A DNA stretch of 24,038 nucleotides from the NCBI GenBank assembly GCA_965603515.1, contig CBFDDH010000035.1, positions 1 through 24,038 on the forward strand, in the 5' to 3' direction. This DNA is from JAUVZL01 sp965603515. GTDB taxonomy: Bacteria > Hydrothermota > Tepidihabitantia > SM23-42. The notes under the pieces are model-generated. The model saw only the letters and a list, made by a program, of their open reading frames with translations, did not search any database and was not told where the DNA came from. A program made the translations under genes and the position numbers. Shown here in pieces: positions 1 to 6,836 of the stretch (position 1 is its first letter; the number at the start of each line of letters is the position of its first letter).

Positions 1-2
1 AA

Positions 3-35
3 TATCACGAACACGAAAAACGAAACACGAATACG
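3..35. repeat. CACGAA-type low-complexity repeat at the window edge
   Basis: A purine-rich stretch built on CACGAA and CGAAA units (CACGAA at 6-11, again from 12, and CACGAATACG at 26-35). It resembles short dispersed repeats often found between genes in candidate-phylum genomes. Here it stays in frame with the downstream radical SAM gene, coding for His, Glu, Lys, Arg, Asn and Thr, so it may encode an extended N-terminus or be a repeat that joins the reading frame by chance. Confidence 0.4.
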
Positions 36-1316
36 TTTTTCGATGTTACCTGGGTTGATGAGTTCATTGAGAAGATAAGACCATATATCTATGTCCGGGA
101 AATCGACCGGCTCTTGATCTTGATTCCTAATCAGGCTTATAAACTCAATGATGCAGGGGTCAGCTTGCTTGATTTCCTTTTCAAAGGACATTCTATGAAG
201 GAATTTCTCGCGTTCGTTGGTGATAGTGAAGAGAAAAGGCACGAGATTCACTATTTCTTCTGTGACCTCAGAGCGGCAGTGAGCGGTTGTTTACGTGAGA
301 ATGAGCAGCGTGAGGCAATATCCTACTATGAATTTAGCGGTGCGTTTACGCAGTACCCAGTGCTTTCAGAAATCGCGGTGACCTATCGATGTAACCTGAA
401 ATGTAATTTCTGCTATGTTGGTGATAAGGACTACAATGAGCTGAAAACCAGTGATATGAAAAAGATTCTATTCAAGATATTCAAAGAAGCTCAGGTACCC
501 TCAGTTAGTTTTACTGGCGGCGAACCTTTACTTAGACAAGATATTGGTGCGCTTGTTGAATATGCTTCAAAACTCGGCATGTGGACTAACCTTATTACTA
601 ATGGTACGCTTCTAACCAAGGATATGGTTGACAAACTGAAGAGCAATGGTCTATCAAGTGCCCAGGTCAGCATTGAGGGCCCAAATCATGCGATACACGA
701 TCGCATAACCGGTATTACTGGGTCATTCGAGGCAACTATTAAAGGTGTTAAGCTGTTACAAGAAGTTGGTATCCCGGTGCACACAAACACCACGGTTTCG
801 AGGAACAATCTTGATCAGTTAGAGGATATCCTGGTACTGGTAAAGAGCATAGGTCTTAACCGGCTATCAATGAATTTGCTCATTCCATGTGGCGATGCAC
901 GCAATAGAAACGATATCTGGGTATCGTATTCAGAGATCGGTGATCATGTGGTCAACTTAAAACACCGGGCAGATAACGAAGGAATCAAGTTCCTCTGGTA
1001 TTCGCCAGTGCCGATGTGCAAATTCAACCCGATATCTTATGGCTTTGGCAACAAATCATGTGCCGCGATCACTGGTTTGCTCAGTCTTGACCCGATGGGT
1101 AATATCATACCGTGTTCATCCTGGCGCTCCCCGGTTGCTTCACTCTTAAAACAGAGTTTCCAGGATATATGGCAGTTACCCATGTTGAGTTATTTCAAGA
1201 ATATTGAATATGCGCCGGATGAATGTCATGATTGTCTTGAGTTTGATATTTGCAAAGGCGCATGTCCTCTGTATTGGGCAGCATGCGGTAAGAAGGAACT
1301 AAGTGACCGAACGTAA
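3..1316 (+). CDS. Radical SAM/SPASM-domain protein, open at the left edge
   Basis: Probable iron-sulfur enzyme that uses SAM radical chemistry, most like the SPASM (PqqE-like) peptide- or protein-modifying group; substrate unknown. The CxxxCxxC cluster motif (YRCNLKCNFCY) is at residues 93-100, counting from the first possible start codon, a TTG at base 114, and TGGEP follows at 134-138. The C-terminus has a SPASM-like set of cysteines: one in NKSC, one in NIIPCSSW, then CHDC and CKGAC. The frame has no stop between base 3 and base 114. Those codons read as sensible protein (IRPYIYVREIDRLLILIPNQ), and the only in-frame start before that segment ends is the TTG, so the true start probably lies off the window. 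The last 14 nt overlap the next gene, implying coupled translation. No precursor-peptide gene is visible nearby. The radical SAM assignment is firm; the role is inference. Confidence 0.9.
   Translation, partial: YHEHEKRNTNTFFDVTWVDEFIEKIRPYIYVREIDRLLILIPNQAYKLNDAGVSLLDFLFKGHSMKEFLAFVGDSEEKRHEIHYFFCDLRAAVSGCLRENEQREAISYYEFSGAFTQYPVLSEIAVTYRCNLKCNFCYVGDKDYNELKTSDMKKILFKIFKEAQVPSVSFTGGEPLLRQDIGALVEYASKLGMWTNLITNGTLLTKDMVDKLKSNGLSSAQVSIEGPNHAIHDRITGITGSFEATIKGVKLLQEVGIPVHTNTTVSRNNLDQLEDILVLVKSIGLNRLSMNLLIPCGDARNRNDIWVSYSEIGDHVVNLKHRADNEGIKFLWYSPVPMCKFNPISYGFGNKSCAAITGLLSLDPMGNIIPCSSWRSPVASLLKQSFQDIWQLPMLSYFKNIEYAPDECHDCLEFDICKGACPLYWAACGKKELSDRT
1293..1297 (+). promoter_or_regulatory. Ribosome-binding site selecting the GTG start at 1303
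   Basis: AAGGA lies 5 nt before the GTG at 1303, inside the end of the radical SAM gene. This supports the GTG over the in-frame ATG at 1327 and indicates translational coupling. Confidence 0.55.
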
Positions 1317-2214
1317 GACATATCTCATGTTCAACGAGATAAGTACGCGTTTGCGCACTATCGTGTCGGTTCTTCTAATCGGGGTCGGTTTTCTGGTTCA
1401 GATCGCGACAAGGAACATACTTGCCGGTCTTCCGCTTATTATTGCCTGTCTTATCCTCAATTTGCTGAAGGGTATATCAGTAAAGCGGGTTAAAGCAAAG
1501 AAACTGACGTGGCAAGAGGTAACTCCTTTAAAGATCGATCGGGTTATCGAACAATGCAAACGCATAAAGAAGTTCCGGAGCAAGGGGGCTGGTTGTCTTA
1601 TCGCCGTAATTTTCTTTCTTATCTTCGGATTTTCTTTTGGCGTACCATTCTTAGCCTTGCTTGTGCATCTACCTTTTGCATTCTTTGCGACCATGGTGAA
1701 TGCCATAATTCTATTTGGTGGATTGGCATTTAGCGGTCGCAAGAGTGCCTGGATGCCCAGAGCCTTGGATATAAAAGCAGGTATTGTGAAGCGTTTGCTC
1801 GGCTACTCATTGATTAAAGGTGATTCTAATCTTCAGGCAATACCCTATTTGGAGATAGGTGAGACCAAAGATGGTTCATTCCCGAACGATACACGCTTAA
1901 TGATCAGGTTTAAAGACGCACCTAAGGACTTCATAGGGTTGCAAGGACAGATTTCGATAAACTCGGTAAAGGGTCGTCCATATCCTTATTTCTACATTGT
2001 GCTGATAGCCAAACATAGTTTCAATCTACTTAAAAAATTTGGTAAAAGATCATTCGAAAAACTCGTTGTCGAGCGCAAGAAGACGGGTGAGGTTGATGTA
2101 GTTGTCATTAGACAGCAGACCACAAAAACATCAGGCTATCACACAAATATCAAGGTCCAGGATTATACACTAAAGACTGGGCTGCAAGTGGTCAAGTCGT
2201 TGCTGAATGAATAA
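1303..2214 (+). CDS. Unrecognised four-helix membrane protein
   Basis: I do not recognise this 303-residue protein. Two hydrophobic segments lie at about residues 19-36 and 38-58. A basic stretch follows (about 60-95, including KRVKAKK), then two more helices at about 98-120 and 122-144. The rest (about 150-303) is a soluble, mixed-charge domain with no cysteine cluster or nucleotide-binding motif that I can see. The start is a GTG with AAGGA upstream; an ATG eight codons later is the alternative. It overlaps the radical SAM gene by 14 nt and the following TMTC-like gene by 8 nt, so the three are very probably translated as a unit. A scaffold, transporter or substrate-handling role for its neighbours is possible, but nothing in the sequence decides it. 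Confidence 0.8.
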   Translation: MTERKTYLMFNEISTRLRTIVSVLLIGVGFLVQIATRNILAGLPLIIACLILNLLKGISVKRVKAKKLTWQEVTPLKIDRVIEQCKRIKKFRSKGAGCLIAVIFFLIFGFSFGVPFLALLVHLPFAFFATMVNAIILFGGLAFSGRKSAWMPRALDIKAGIVKRLLGYSLIKGDSNLQAIPYLEIGETKDGSFPNDTRLMIRFKDAPKDFIGLQGQISINSVKGRPYPYFYIVLIAKHSFNLLKKFGKRSFEKLVVERKKTGEVDVVVIRQQTTKTSGYHTNIKVQDYTLKTGLQVVKSLLNE

Positions 2215-4078
2215 AACTAAACTGATTATTGGGTTATCGCTTATAGCGGTTATAACCTTTTTCGTTTTTATTTCGGGTATTAATAATGATTTTCTGAAAT
2301 GCTGGGACGATCATATCTATGTTGTAGATAATGTATTGATCCAAGAATTCACCTGGAGTAACCTGCGATCTATTTTCTCGACTTATACCCTGGGCAATTA
2401 TCATCCACTGACTCTGTTGCTCTACGCGGTTGAGTATAGCTTCTTCCAAATGGATCCAAGCGGATATCATTTGGTGAGTATTGTATTTCATGTAATCAAT
2501 TGTCTGCTTGTTTGCTGGTTGATTTACCTGATTAGCGGTAAGGGTGGTGTTGCCCTGGTCTGCGGCTTATTGTTTGCAATTCATCCTTTGCGGGTTGAGT
2601 CAGTTGCCTGGATCGCAGACCAAAAAGACCTGCTCTGCGCCTTTTTCTTTTTCATGGCACTTATTCTATATCTACTCTTTCAGGCAAAGAAGTCGTACTG
2701 GTATTATTGGCTTGGCCTTTTTGCTTTTGTTTTTTCAGTTTTTTCTAAGGCCCTGACTATAACGCTGCCGGTTCTGCTTGTGGCAATCGACTATTTTAAG
2801 GGACGCAAGTTTGACCGCACTTTTTTTCTTGAGAAGATACCTTATTTTTTCGTTGCCCTTGGCAGTGGTGTACTTGCCATCGTTGCGCGACAGTCTTATC
2901 AGTATCAGCTGCAAGAAACAGCATTTACATTATTTGAAAAAATATTCATCAATATTCATCGTTTGGTGTTTTATTATTTGGTGCGTATCTTTGCTCCTGT
3001 CAGGCTTGTTTCTCTAAAACCATATATCACAGGAGATGTCGCTTTACCAATACCTGCACTTATCTTGTTGATCGCTATCGTTTTTTTCATTGTTTTCTCA
3101 CTTAAACACACTAAGAAGATATTTATGGGTAGCGCGTTCTTTTTTATAACACTAGCCCCTGCGCTTTTCGTGGTCGTCTTGGGTTATTCAGCTGATCGTT
3201 TCACTTACTTATCTTCGATCGGTATTTCATATATTATCGCCGAGGGATTTGTTTGGTTGTATCATCAGAAGAGTAAATATCAGCGACTGGTGAAATCGAG
3301 TCTATTAGTAGCTTTGTTCGTGGTGGCAAGTTTGTGTATTCTGGCAACAGTACGGCTTGGTAAAATCTGGCAAAACTGTATATCATTGACCAGCTATTTT
3401 GTGCGGTATTATCCAGATGATCCGACCGTCTACGTAAACCGTGCACTGGCGTATGAAGACAATGGAGAATATGATAAGGCACTTGCTGATTATGATAAAG
3501 CCCTGACCATGAACCCCAATTATACTGAAGCATTTGTTAATCGCGGGAATGTCCACGTGCTCAAAAAAGATCTTGGGGTTGCGCTTGCTGATTATGCGCA
3601 TGCGCTTGAATTGGATTCGATGAATGCGGAAGCGCATTTTCGTAGAGCAAATGTCTTATATCTTGAGGGGAAATACGAAGCAGCGTTAGCTGATTATGAT
3701 AAGGCATTGGAAATAGATACGACGCACGCTGAAATATATCTTAATCGTGGGAATGTCTATGGCCGCATCAATGACCACAAGAGTGCGATAGAGGAGTATA
3801 CGAAAGCTTTGGACATTGATCCACATCATACTAAAGCATATTATAACCGGGCATCAGCATATTTTTTTCTGCAGGATTATCAAAAGGCGATTACAGATTT
3901 TACGCAGGTTTTAATGATTGATTCGACCCATATCAAAGCACAGAACAGCCGAGCAATAGCACACTTTTTCATAGAAGAATATGGAAAAGCGTGGGAAGAC
4001 ATCAGACAACTTGAGAAACAAGGCTACAAGGTTCACCCTGAGTTTCTTAAAGCGCTCAGTGACGCATCTGGACAGTGA
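2207..4078 (+). CDS. TMTC-like membrane glycosyltransferase homologue with six TPRs (copy 1)
   Basis: Multi-pass inner-membrane protein of the TMTC/DUF1736 type. Eukaryotic members are O-mannosyltransferases with a GT-C fold; the bacterial donor and acceptor are unknown. After the first helix (about residues 6-24) comes the acidic loop motif CWDDH, with D34 and D35. The family hallmark HPLRVESVAW is at 126-135, followed by DQKDLL where relatives usually have ERKDVL. Hydrophobic helices continue to about residue 385. Six TPR units of 34 residues begin at P406 (406-439, 440-473, 474-507, 508-541, 542-575, 576 to about 609), with a short tail to 623. The ATG lies 8 nt inside the preceding gene. 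The next gene is a paralogue with the same layout. Family membership is confident; glycosyltransferase activity is by homology only. Confidence 0.87.
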   Translation: MNKTKLIIGLSLIAVITFFVFISGINNDFLKCWDDHIYVVDNVLIQEFTWSNLRSIFSTYTLGNYHPLTLLLYAVEYSFFQMDPSGYHLVSIVFHVINCLLVCWLIYLISGKGGVALVCGLLFAIHPLRVESVAWIADQKDLLCAFFFFMALILYLLFQAKKSYWYYWLGLFAFVFSVFSKALTITLPVLLVAIDYFKGRKFDRTFFLEKIPYFFVALGSGVLAIVARQSYQYQLQETAFTLFEKIFINIHRLVFYYLVRIFAPVRLVSLKPYITGDVALPIPALILLIAIVFFIVFSLKHTKKIFMGSAFFFITLAPALFVVVLGYSADRFTYLSSIGISYIIAEGFVWLYHQKSKYQRLVKSSLLVALFVVASLCILATVRLGKIWQNCISLTSYFVRYYPDDPTVYVNRALAYEDNGEYDKALADYDKALTMNPNYTEAFVNRGNVHVLKKDLGVALADYAHALELDSMNAEAHFRRANVLYLEGKYEAALADYDKALEIDTTHAEIYLNRGNVYGRINDHKSAIEEYTKALDIDPHHTKAYYNRASAYFFLQDYQKAITDFTQVLMIDSTHIKAQNSRAIAHFFIEEYGKAWEDIRQLEKQGYKVHPEFLKALSDASGQ

Positions 4079-4090
4079 ACAATGTATAAT

Positions 4091-4118
4091 TTGACAAAAT
4101 TCAGAAACCAGTTAACCA
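4091..4118 (+). promoter_or_regulatory. Weak candidate promoter before the second TMTC-like gene
   Basis: TTGACA at 4091-4096, a 16-bp spacer, then TAACCA at 4113-4118, 7 nt before the ATG at 4126. The -35 and spacing match the stronger promoters in this window, but the -10 fits poorly. A TATAAT at 4085-4090 lacks a recognisable -35. The gene may simply be read from upstream across the 47-nt gap. Confidence 0.25.
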
Positions 4119-4125
4119 GGCATAT

Positions 4126-5913
4126 ATGACGCGAAAGAACAAAATAATTCTATCAGTTATATTGATTTCGCTTATTTCATTCATAGCTTTCATACCAGCA
4201 CTCAGGAATGACTTTACTCATTGGGATGATGATGTACTGGTTACCGAGAATATGACAATAAGAGAGTTGTCATGGCATAATATAGGTCATTATTTCACAT
4301 CATATTATATATCGACATATATCCCGCTCACGCTTCTATCATTTGCTATTGAGTACCGGATTGCCGAACTCAACCCTCAGGTATATCATACAACAAATGC
4401 AGTGTTACACATGTTCAACTGTTTGTTAGTCTTCTGCTTGATCTATCTATTGAGTAAGAACATAGGGATATCTTTGCTGGTTGCTTTGTTCTTTGGTTTA
4501 CATCCCTTACGTGTAGAATCAGTGGCATGGGTTACCGAACGCAAAGATGTTTTGTTTTCTCTATTCTTTTTGGCCACGCTGATTTTCTATTTACTGCACC
4601 ATACGACCAGAAAAGTAAGAAATTATTGTTTGGCATTAGTCATGTTCGTTTTATCAGCTTTATCAAAAGGTATGGCGATCACATTGCCATTTGTTCTATT
4701 GCTTCTTGATTATTACACAAAGCGTCGATTTACCAGGAAGTTGATATTTGAAAAGATTCCCTTTTTTGCGGTTGCTCTGGTTTTTGGATTTCTTGCAGTC
4801 TTTGCTCAATTTCCTTCAATAGCCCGTCGTACTGAGTCTTTGGTTAGTTTCCCTAACACAATTTTTATCGCCGGTCACAATCTCTTGTTCTATTTACTCA
4901 AGCTTGCGCTGCCAGTGAGGCTTTCAGCCCTTTATCCATACCCTGATTTATCTGGTAATGCACTCCCTATAATATTTTATGTTTCACCGGCTATCTTCTT
5001 GGGACTTGTGCTGTTTGTAATTTTTATGCGTAAACATTCCAGAGTGCTAACCTTTGGCAGTATTTTTTTCTTGCTCAATATTGTAACCGTCATTGGGATA
5101 ATACCACTTGCTGGGGCCGCCATTGCCGCAGATCGCTATACATATATACCCTCGATCGGGATATTCTTTACAGTCGCAGCAGGCTTTTATTATCTGTATA
5201 AAAAGAGCAATATACGTGCGGGATTTAAAAAGCATTTTTTGTTGTTGATAATGATCGCAGTACTGGGTATTTTCTCTATCCTGACCTGGCAGCGATGCAA
5301 AGTATGGAAAAACGACATGTCTTTGTGGCAGGATGCACTGTCAAAGTATCCCAGTTCCGTCGCCTATAATGGAAGGGGTCTTGCCTTTTATGAGATCAAA
5401 CAATACGATGCGGCAGTAAGTGATTTTATTCAGGCACTAAGATTGGATCCGGACTTTGCCACCGCGTACTATAACCGTGGGAACGCATATGATGCGCGCA
5501 AAGACTATGGTAAAGCAATAGCCGATTACTCAAAGGCAATTGGATACAAGCCTAAGTATGCTAAAGCCTATAATAATCGGGGTTTGACCTATGGACGCAT
5601 TAGCGAATATAAAAAGGCGATCCATGATTTTACGCAGGCAGTGCGGATCGATTCGACCTATGCAAAAGCCTGTAATAATCGAGGTATGATGTATGGCAGG
5701 TTAGGGGAGAACGACCAGGCGATCAATGATTTTACCCAGGCGGTGCATGTTGATCCAAATTATGCAAAAGCCTATTATAATCGGGCTGTTGCCTATTTTG
5801 TCACTGGCGAGTATTCCAAAGCTCTGGAAGATGTAAATAGGTCGAAAAAACTGGGTTATAATGTCAACCCGGATTTTATTAAACGACTCCGATATTTAAT
5901 TAATAATCAATAG
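4126..5913 (+). CDS. TMTC-like membrane glycosyltransferase homologue with five TPRs (copy 2)
   Basis: Tandem paralogue of the preceding gene. The acidic motif is HWDDD (D34-D36), and HPLRVESVAW is at residues 126-135, the same position as in copy 1. Here it is followed by TERKDVLFS, closer to the family consensus than DQKDLLCA in copy 1. The multi-helix membrane part runs to about residue 390. Five 34-residue TPR units begin at S411 (411-444, 445-478, 479-512, 513-546, 547 to about 580). The C-terminal tail (KKLGYNVNPDF) mirrors copy 1 (KQGYKVHPEF), so the two arose by duplication, with later gain or loss of a TPR. The start is an ATG with no clear ribosome-binding site. It ends 41 nt from the convergent nitrilase-like gene. 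The role is probably envelope protein glycosylation, by homology. Confidence 0.87.
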   Translation: MTRKNKIILSVILISLISFIAFIPALRNDFTHWDDDVLVTENMTIRELSWHNIGHYFTSYYISTYIPLTLLSFAIEYRIAELNPQVYHTTNAVLHMFNCLLVFCLIYLLSKNIGISLLVALFFGLHPLRVESVAWVTERKDVLFSLFFLATLIFYLLHHTTRKVRNYCLALVMFVLSALSKGMAITLPFVLLLLDYYTKRRFTRKLIFEKIPFFAVALVFGFLAVFAQFPSIARRTESLVSFPNTIFIAGHNLLFYLLKLALPVRLSALYPYPDLSGNALPIIFYVSPAIFLGLVLFVIFMRKHSRVLTFGSIFFLLNIVTVIGIIPLAGAAIAADRYTYIPSIGIFFTVAAGFYYLYKKSNIRAGFKKHFLLLIMIAVLGIFSILTWQRCKVWKNDMSLWQDALSKYPSSVAYNGRGLAFYEIKQYDAAVSDFIQALRLDPDFATAYYNRGNAYDARKDYGKAIADYSKAIGYKPKYAKAYNNRGLTYGRISEYKKAIHDFTQAVRIDSTYAKACNNRGMMYGRLGENDQAINDFTQAVHVDPNYAKAYYNRAVAYFVTGEYSKALEDVNRSKKLGYNVNPDFIKRLRYLINNQ

Positions 5914-5954
5914 ATAGAGATGTTTTTCATTAGGTATCGGACAATTGCAAACGG

Positions 5955-6737
5955 TTATTTGAAATAAAGATCTTCTCTTCGGTCAACGAGAAGATCATTG
6001 TACTCGTTGAACTTTTTATCTAACGCTAAAGCAGGGTTAATATCTACAATCTTTATACACTCTTGTTGTTCGACCCTGACCAGGATTTCTCCCTGTGGCG
6101 AAACTATTTCACTTTGGCCAATAAATTTATTCATTTTTCCATTCCTTTTTTCTTCACCACAACGATTAGCCAAAATAATAAAAACGCGATTTTCAAGGGC
6201 TCGTGTTATCATTGCATCGGGGCAATAAGGTGTCACCAGATTTGCTGGATGGAGAATGATTTGTGCCCCTTTTACAGCAAGCGTTCTCATCGCCTCAGGG
6301 TAGATCCAGTCAAAACATATTAGCATGCCCAGTTTGATATTTTTGTATTCAAATACATGAAAACCCGTATCTCCAGGTTGGAAGAACTTCTTTTCTTCGA
6401 AAAAGAGATGGATCTTACGATAAACTCCAACGAGTCCATCCGGTGATACCAATGCCATGGAATCATAGAGAATATCGTTATCCTTTTCTGCAAAACCATA
6501 CGCAAAAGCACATTTATATTGACGCGCTAATTTTAACATAAAATCATATGATGGGCCAGTTGCCGGTTCGCTGAGGTCAGTTAGCTCTGCTTTATTGAGG
6601 AAGGTATAGCCAATATTAAAAAGCTCAGGCAGGACAATGAGTTCAGCATCACTGCCTTTGAGTAAATTCTCTACGGTGGCAAGATTTTTTTCTTTTTCAC
6701 CGAAGACTGGATCAAACTGGACAAAGCCGACTTTCAT
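5955..6737 (-). CDS. Carbon-nitrogen hydrolase (nitrilase superfamily)
   Basis: Cytoplasmic amidase-type enzyme that hydrolyses a non-peptide C-N bond through a cysteine thioester. The catalytic triad is complete: E38 in VLPELF, K108 in YRKIHLF and C141 in LICFDWIYPE. The extra glutamates E114 and E115 follow in LFFEEKKFF. Length (260 aa) is normal for single-domain members such as omega-amidase or N-carbamoylputrescine amidase; the sequence does not fix the substrate. The ATG has no ribosome-binding site. It lies 10 nt downstream of the -10 of a near-perfect promoter, so the message is probably leaderless or nearly so. It is a single-gene unit, convergent with the TMTC-like gene and separated from the upstream PEPCK gene by a terminator. 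Confidence 0.93.
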   Translation of the reverse strand: MKVGFVQFDPVFGEKEKNLATVENLLKGSDAELIVLPELFNIGYTFLNKAELTDLSEPATGPSYDFMLKLARQYKCAFAYGFAEKDNDILYDSMALVSPDGLVGVYRKIHLFFEEKKFFQPGDTGFHVFEYKNIKLGMLICFDWIYPEAMRTLAVKGAQIILHPANLVTPYCPDAMITRALENRVFIILANRCGEEKRNGKMNKFIGQSEIVSPQGEILVRVEQQECIKIVDINPALALDKKFNEYNDLLVDRREDLYFK

Positions 6738-6747
6738 TTGAATTTAC

Positions 6748-6775
6748 ATTATAAAGGAATATTTGTTGGTGTCAA
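6748..6775 (-). promoter_or_regulatory. Consensus sigma70-type promoter for the nitrilase-like gene
   Basis: Read on the minus strand: TTGACA (complement of 6770-6775), a 16-bp spacer and TATAAT (complement of 6748-6753), a perfect match in both boxes. Only 10 nt separate the -10 from the ATG at 6737 and they contain no Shine-Dalgarno sequence, so transcription should begin within a few bases of the start codon. Confidence 0.8.
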
Positions 6776-6780
6776 TTACC

Positions 6781-6819
6781 TCAAAAAATAGGGGTCATGG
6801 TATAGCATGACCCCTATTT
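6781..6819 (-). terminator. Intrinsic terminator of the PEPCK gene
   Basis: A perfect 14-bp stem (6786-6799 pairs with 6806-6819) with a 6-nt loop and a GGGG/CCCC core. On the minus strand it runs directly into a T-run (complement of 6783-6788). It begins 17 nt after the PEPCK stop codon and sits just before the nitrilase -35 box, separating the two genes. On the plus strand there is no T-run. Confidence 0.85.
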
Positions 6820-6836
6820 GTGGTTATCTTGTATGA

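Noticed and set aside
3422..5911. Regularly spaced DNA repeats of about 102 nt resembling a repeat array
   Set aside because: They are in-frame TPR codons in the two TMTC-like genes, diverged at third positions, not a CRISPR array or satellite.
6786..6819. Hairpin as a terminator for plus-strand transcription
   Set aside because: There is no T-run on the plus strand and no plus-strand gene ends nearby; it fits only the minus-strand PEPCK transcript.
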